Shown one piece after another: positions 61,059 through 64,000 of a stretch of DNA of 64,000 nucleotides. Each line of letters begins with the position of its first letter. The stretch's first letter is position 1. The position numbers and the translations under genes are program-made. This DNA is from Nomia melanderi (Eukaryota; Arthropoda; Insecta; Hymenoptera; Halictidae): NCBI RefSeq assembly GCF_051020985.1, contig NW_027475147.1:434001-498000 (forward strand), given 5' to 3'. The notes beneath the pieces were generated by a model that ran no database searches, had not been told where the DNA came from, and was given only the letters and a program-made list of their open reading frames with translations.

Positions 61059-64000
61059 AGTCTGTGGTTTTATCTGCCGATGTTGGTCCGAGGTCGTTCC
61101 CGCTGCACAGATTCATGCGCCAGGGCCTCCTACAGACAATGCACTTTGATTTACTGCGCTATCTGTAATAGCACCCGAGATATCACCAGATATATATTGG
61201 ATTTTTCACTGACCCTGAGTGCCCGGCCCCATGAGACGGTGGTTTTCTCGGCCCCTGGTGGTCCGAGGACGATCCCACTGTACAGATTCATGCGCCAGGG
61301 CCTCCTACAGACAATGCACTTTGATTTATTGCGCTATCTGTAATAGCACCCGAGATATCACCAGATATATATTGGATTTTACCCTGACCCTGAGTGTCCG
61401 GCCCCATGAGACTGTGGTTTACTCGGCCCCTGGTGGTCCGAGGTCGTTCCCGATGCACAGATTCATGCGCCAGGGCCTCCTGCAGATAATTCACTTTGAC
61501 TTATTGCGCTATCTGTAATAGCACCCGAGATATCACCAGATATATATTGGATTTTTCACTGACCCAAAGTGTCCGGCCCCTCGGGACGGTGGTTTGCTCG
61601 GCCCCTGGTGGTCCGAGGTCGTTCCCGCTGCACAGATTCATGCGCCAGGGCCTCCTGCAGATCATTCACTTTGGTTTATTGCGCTATCTCTAATAGCACC
61701 CAAGATATCACCAGATATATATTGGATTTTTCCCTGACCCTGAGTGTCCAAACCCATGAGACTGTGGTTTTCTCTGCCGACGTTGTTCCGAGGTCGTTCC
61801 CGCTGCACAGATTCATGCGCCAGGGCCTCCTACAGACAATGCACTTTGATTTATTGCGCTATCTGTAATAGCACCCGAGATATCACAAGATATATATTGG
61901 ATTTTTCACTGACCCTAAGTGTCCGGCCCCTCGGGACGGTGGTTTTCTCGGCCCCTGGTGGTCCGAGGTCGTTCCCGCTGCACAGATTCATGCGCCGGGG
62001 CCTCCTGCAGATAATTCACTTTGGTTTATTGCGCTATCTCTAATAGCACCCAAGATATCGCCAGATATATATTGGATTTTTCCCTGACCCTGAGTGTCCG
62101 GCCCCATGATACTGCGGTTTTCTCGGCCCCTGGTGGTACGAGGTCGTTCCCGCTGCACAGATTCATGAGCCAGGGCCACCTACAGACAATGCTCTTTGAT
62201 TTATTGCGCTATATGTAATAGCACCCGAGATATCACCAGATATATATTGGATTTTACCCTGACCCTGAGTGTCCGGACCCATGAGACGGTGGTTGTCTCG
62301 GCCCCTGGTGGTCCGAGGTCGTTCCCGCTGCACAGATTCATGCGCCAGGGCCTCCTGCAGATCATTCACTTTGGTTTATTGCGCTATCTCTAATAGCACC
62401 CAAGATATCACCAGATATATATTGGATTTTTCCCTGACCCTGAGTGTCCGAACCCATGAGACTGTGGTTTTCTCTGCCGATGTTGGTCCGAGGTCGTTCC
62501 CGCTGCACAGATTCATGCGCCAGGGCCTCCTACAGACAATGCGCTTTGATTTATCGCGCTATCGCTAATGACACCCGAGATATCACCAGATATATAATGG
62601 ATTTTTACCTGACCCTGAGTGTCCGGCCCCATGAGACGGTGGTTTTCTTGGCCCCGGGTGTTCCGAGGACGTTCCCGCTACCCAGATTCATGCGCCAGGG
62701 CCTCCTACAGACAATGCACTTTGATTTATTGCGCTATCTGTAATAGCACCCGAGATATCACCAGATAAATATTGGTTTTTTCCCTGTCCCTGAGTGTCCG
62801 GCCCCATGAGACGGTGGTTTTCTCGGCCCCTGGTGGTCCGAGGTCGTTGCCGCTGCACAGATTCATGCGACAGGCCCTCCCGCAGACAATGCACTTTGAT
62901 TTATCGCACTATCTCTAATGACACCCGAGATATCACCAGATATATAATGGATTTTTCCCTGACCCTGAGTGTCCGGCCCCATGTGACGGCGGTTTTCTTG
63001 GCCCCTGGTGGTCCGAGGTCGTTGCCGCTGCACACAAGCATGCGCCAGGGCATCCTGCAGATAATTCACTTTGGTTTATTGCGCGATCTCTAATAGCAGC
63101 CGAGATATCACCAGATATATATTTGATTTTTCCCTGACCCTGAGTGTCCGGCCCCATGAGACGGAGGTTTTCTCGGCCCCTGGTGGTCCGACGTCGTTGC
63201 CGCTGCACAGATTCATGCGACAGGGCCTCCCGCAGACAAAGCACTTTGGTTTATTGCGCTATCTGTAATAGCACCCGAGATATCACCAGATATATATTGG
63301 ATTTTCCCCTGACCCTGAGTGTCCGGCCCCATGAGACTGTGGTTTTCTCGGCCCCTGGTTGTCCGAGGTCGTTCCTGCTGCACAGATTCATTCGCCAGTG
63401 CCTCCTACAGACAATGCACATTGATTTATTGCGCTATCTCTAATAGCACCCGAGATATCATCAGATACATCCTGGGTTTTTACATGACCTTGGGAGTGCG
63501 ACCCCATGTGTCGGTGGTTTTCTCGGCCCCTGTTGGTCCGAGATCGTTCCCGCTGCACAGATTCATGCGCCAGGGCCTCCTGCAGACAATGCACTTTGAT
63601 CTATTTCGCTATCCCTAATAGCACCCGAGATATCACCAGATATATATTGGATTTTTCCTTGACCCTGACAGTCCGGCCCCATGTGTCGATGGTTTTCTCG
63701 GTCCCTCGTGGTCCGTGGTCGGTCCCGCTTCTCAGATTCATGCGCCAGTGCCCCCTGCAGATAATTCACTTTGATTTATTGCGCTATCTCTAATAGCACC
63801 CGAGATATCACCAGATATATATTGGATTTTTCCTTGACCCTGACAGTCCGGCCGCATGTGTCGATGGTTTTCTCGGCCCCTGGTGGTCCGAGGTCGTTCC
63901 CGCTGCACTGATTCATGCGCTAGGGCCTCCTACAGACAATGCACTTTGATTTATTGCTCTATCTGTAATAGCACCCGAGATATCAACAGATTTATATTGG
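61058..64000 (+). repeat. Third, incomplete copy of the 26-unit block
   Basis: It matches 46,883-49,825 at 14,175 bp (81 units) through CATGAGTCTGTGG, GACGATCCCACTGTAC, GCCGACGTTGTTCC, TATCACAAGATATATATTGG, CCCATGATACTGCGG, GGGTGTTCCGAGGACG and TACATCCTGGGTTTTTAC, up to GATATCAACAGATTTATATT at the window end. It keeps the two units that copy 2 (50,790-54,757) lacks. Private changes include GTGGTTTTATCTGCCG (61,064) and GTCGTTGCCGCTGCACACAA (63,018). Confidence 0.93.

Larger units (their letters stand above)
1..64000 (+). repeat. 175-bp satellite DNA array, head-to-tail, 365 complete units
   Basis: The same unit recurs every 175 bp across the whole window in one orientation. Unit starts, placed at the GATATC-like motif, fall at 108, 283, 458 and so on to 63,979, with a total drift of only four bases. 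Landmarks in order are GATATC, CACCAGATATATATTGG, CCTGACCCTGAGTGTCCGG, CCCCATGAGAC, TTTTCTCGGCCCCTGG, TCCGAGGTCGTTCCCGCTG, CACAGATTCATGCGCCAGG, GCCTCCT, TTTATTGCGCTATCT and TAATAGCACCC. A hand count on the majority unit gives 92 of 175 G+C and 8 CpG. One unit compared by eye (2,907-3,081) differs from the majority at about 14 positions. The unit length resembles many centromeric satellites, but I do not recognise the family. A centromeric or heterochromatic role is inference. Confidence 0.98.

Noticed and set aside
12..63793. Hundreds of open reading frames of about 60-152 codons on both strands, many sharing similar peptides
   Set aside because: They recur with the 175-bp period, overlap each other in shifting frames because 175 is not divisible by 3, usually end at the TAATAG of each unit, and show no codon-level constraint or recognisable domain. 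They are by-products of the satellite.
1..64000. CRISPR-like array of direct repeats
   Set aside because: The repeat fills the whole 175-bp period, there are no unique spacers, and no cas-like gene is present.
1..64000. Alpha satellite (171 bp) or another named satellite
   Set aside because: Unit length, GC content and sequence do not fit alpha satellite. I do not recall a named 175-bp family with these motifs, so no name is given.
1..64000. Telomeric repeats, microsatellites or ribosomal DNA
   Set aside because: None seen; TATATATA is the longest simple stretch and is part of the unit.

Overview
This window is one uninterrupted satellite DNA array. From base 1 to base 64,000 a 175-bp unit repeats head to tail in a single orientation. 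Taking the unit as starting at its GATATC-like motif, there is a 107-bp partial unit (1-107), 365 complete units (108-63,978) and a 22-bp partial unit (63,979-64,000). I see no gene, RNA gene, transposon, microsatellite, CRISPR array or unique flank. The open reading frames present are by-products of the repeat: 175 is not a multiple of 3, and most units carry in-frame stops at TAATAG. A 175-bp, roughly nucleosome-sized unit in a multi-level homogenised array points to a eukaryotic nuclear genome, probably centromeric or other constitutive heterochromatin. I do not recognise the family and cannot name the organism. My hand-made majority unit is about 53% GC with 8 CpG (observed/expected about 0.67). 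It is not the AT-rich 171-bp primate alpha satellite.

The unit has an AT-rich segment (GATATC, AGATATATATTGG), a GC-rich middle with a dyad able to form a short-loop hairpin (arms CTCGGACC and GGTCCGAG in the best copies), and a 3' segment in two linked versions: CTACAGACAATGCAC with TTTGATTTA, or CTGCAGATAATTCAC with TTTGGTTTA. Length is very tightly held: only eight units depart from 175 bp, each by one base, and these trace to about four events that were then copied.

Layout, by long-range copies visible through shared rare variants. 1-2,379: 8-unit (1,399 bp) tandem duplication. 2,380-7,850: diverse units with 5-unit and 14-unit echoes. 7,851-8,677: 2-unit repeat carrying a divergent unit type. 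8,299-14,901: 21-unit duplication whose second copy has lost two units. 14,902-16,896: mixed units. 16,897-28,860: 34-unit (5,949 bp) tandem duplication with a nested 8-unit repeat and a conversion-like patch. 28,861-33,460: a third copy of part of that block, enlarged by a 6-unit (1,050 bp) duplication. 33,489-37,940: 9-unit (1,575 bp) duplication between matching flanks. 38,467-40,566: 6-unit duplication. 40,512-46,240: mixed units with 1-, 4-, 9- and 17-unit echoes. 46,240-54,757: 26-unit (4,550 bp) duplication; copy 2 lacks two units and later one unit. 54,758-56,360: diverse units. 56,363-61,058: mosaic of segments also found at 38.4-43.9 kb. 61,058-64,000: third copy of the 26-unit block, running off the window.

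There is no gene network to describe. The window is a record of repeated unequal exchange and conversion in a satellite. Recent duplications have lengths that are whole numbers of units (plus or minus one inherited base), and deletions remove whole units, as expected for homologous, in-register recombination. All coordinates and comparisons were made by eye, so block edges carry an uncertainty of tens of bases.
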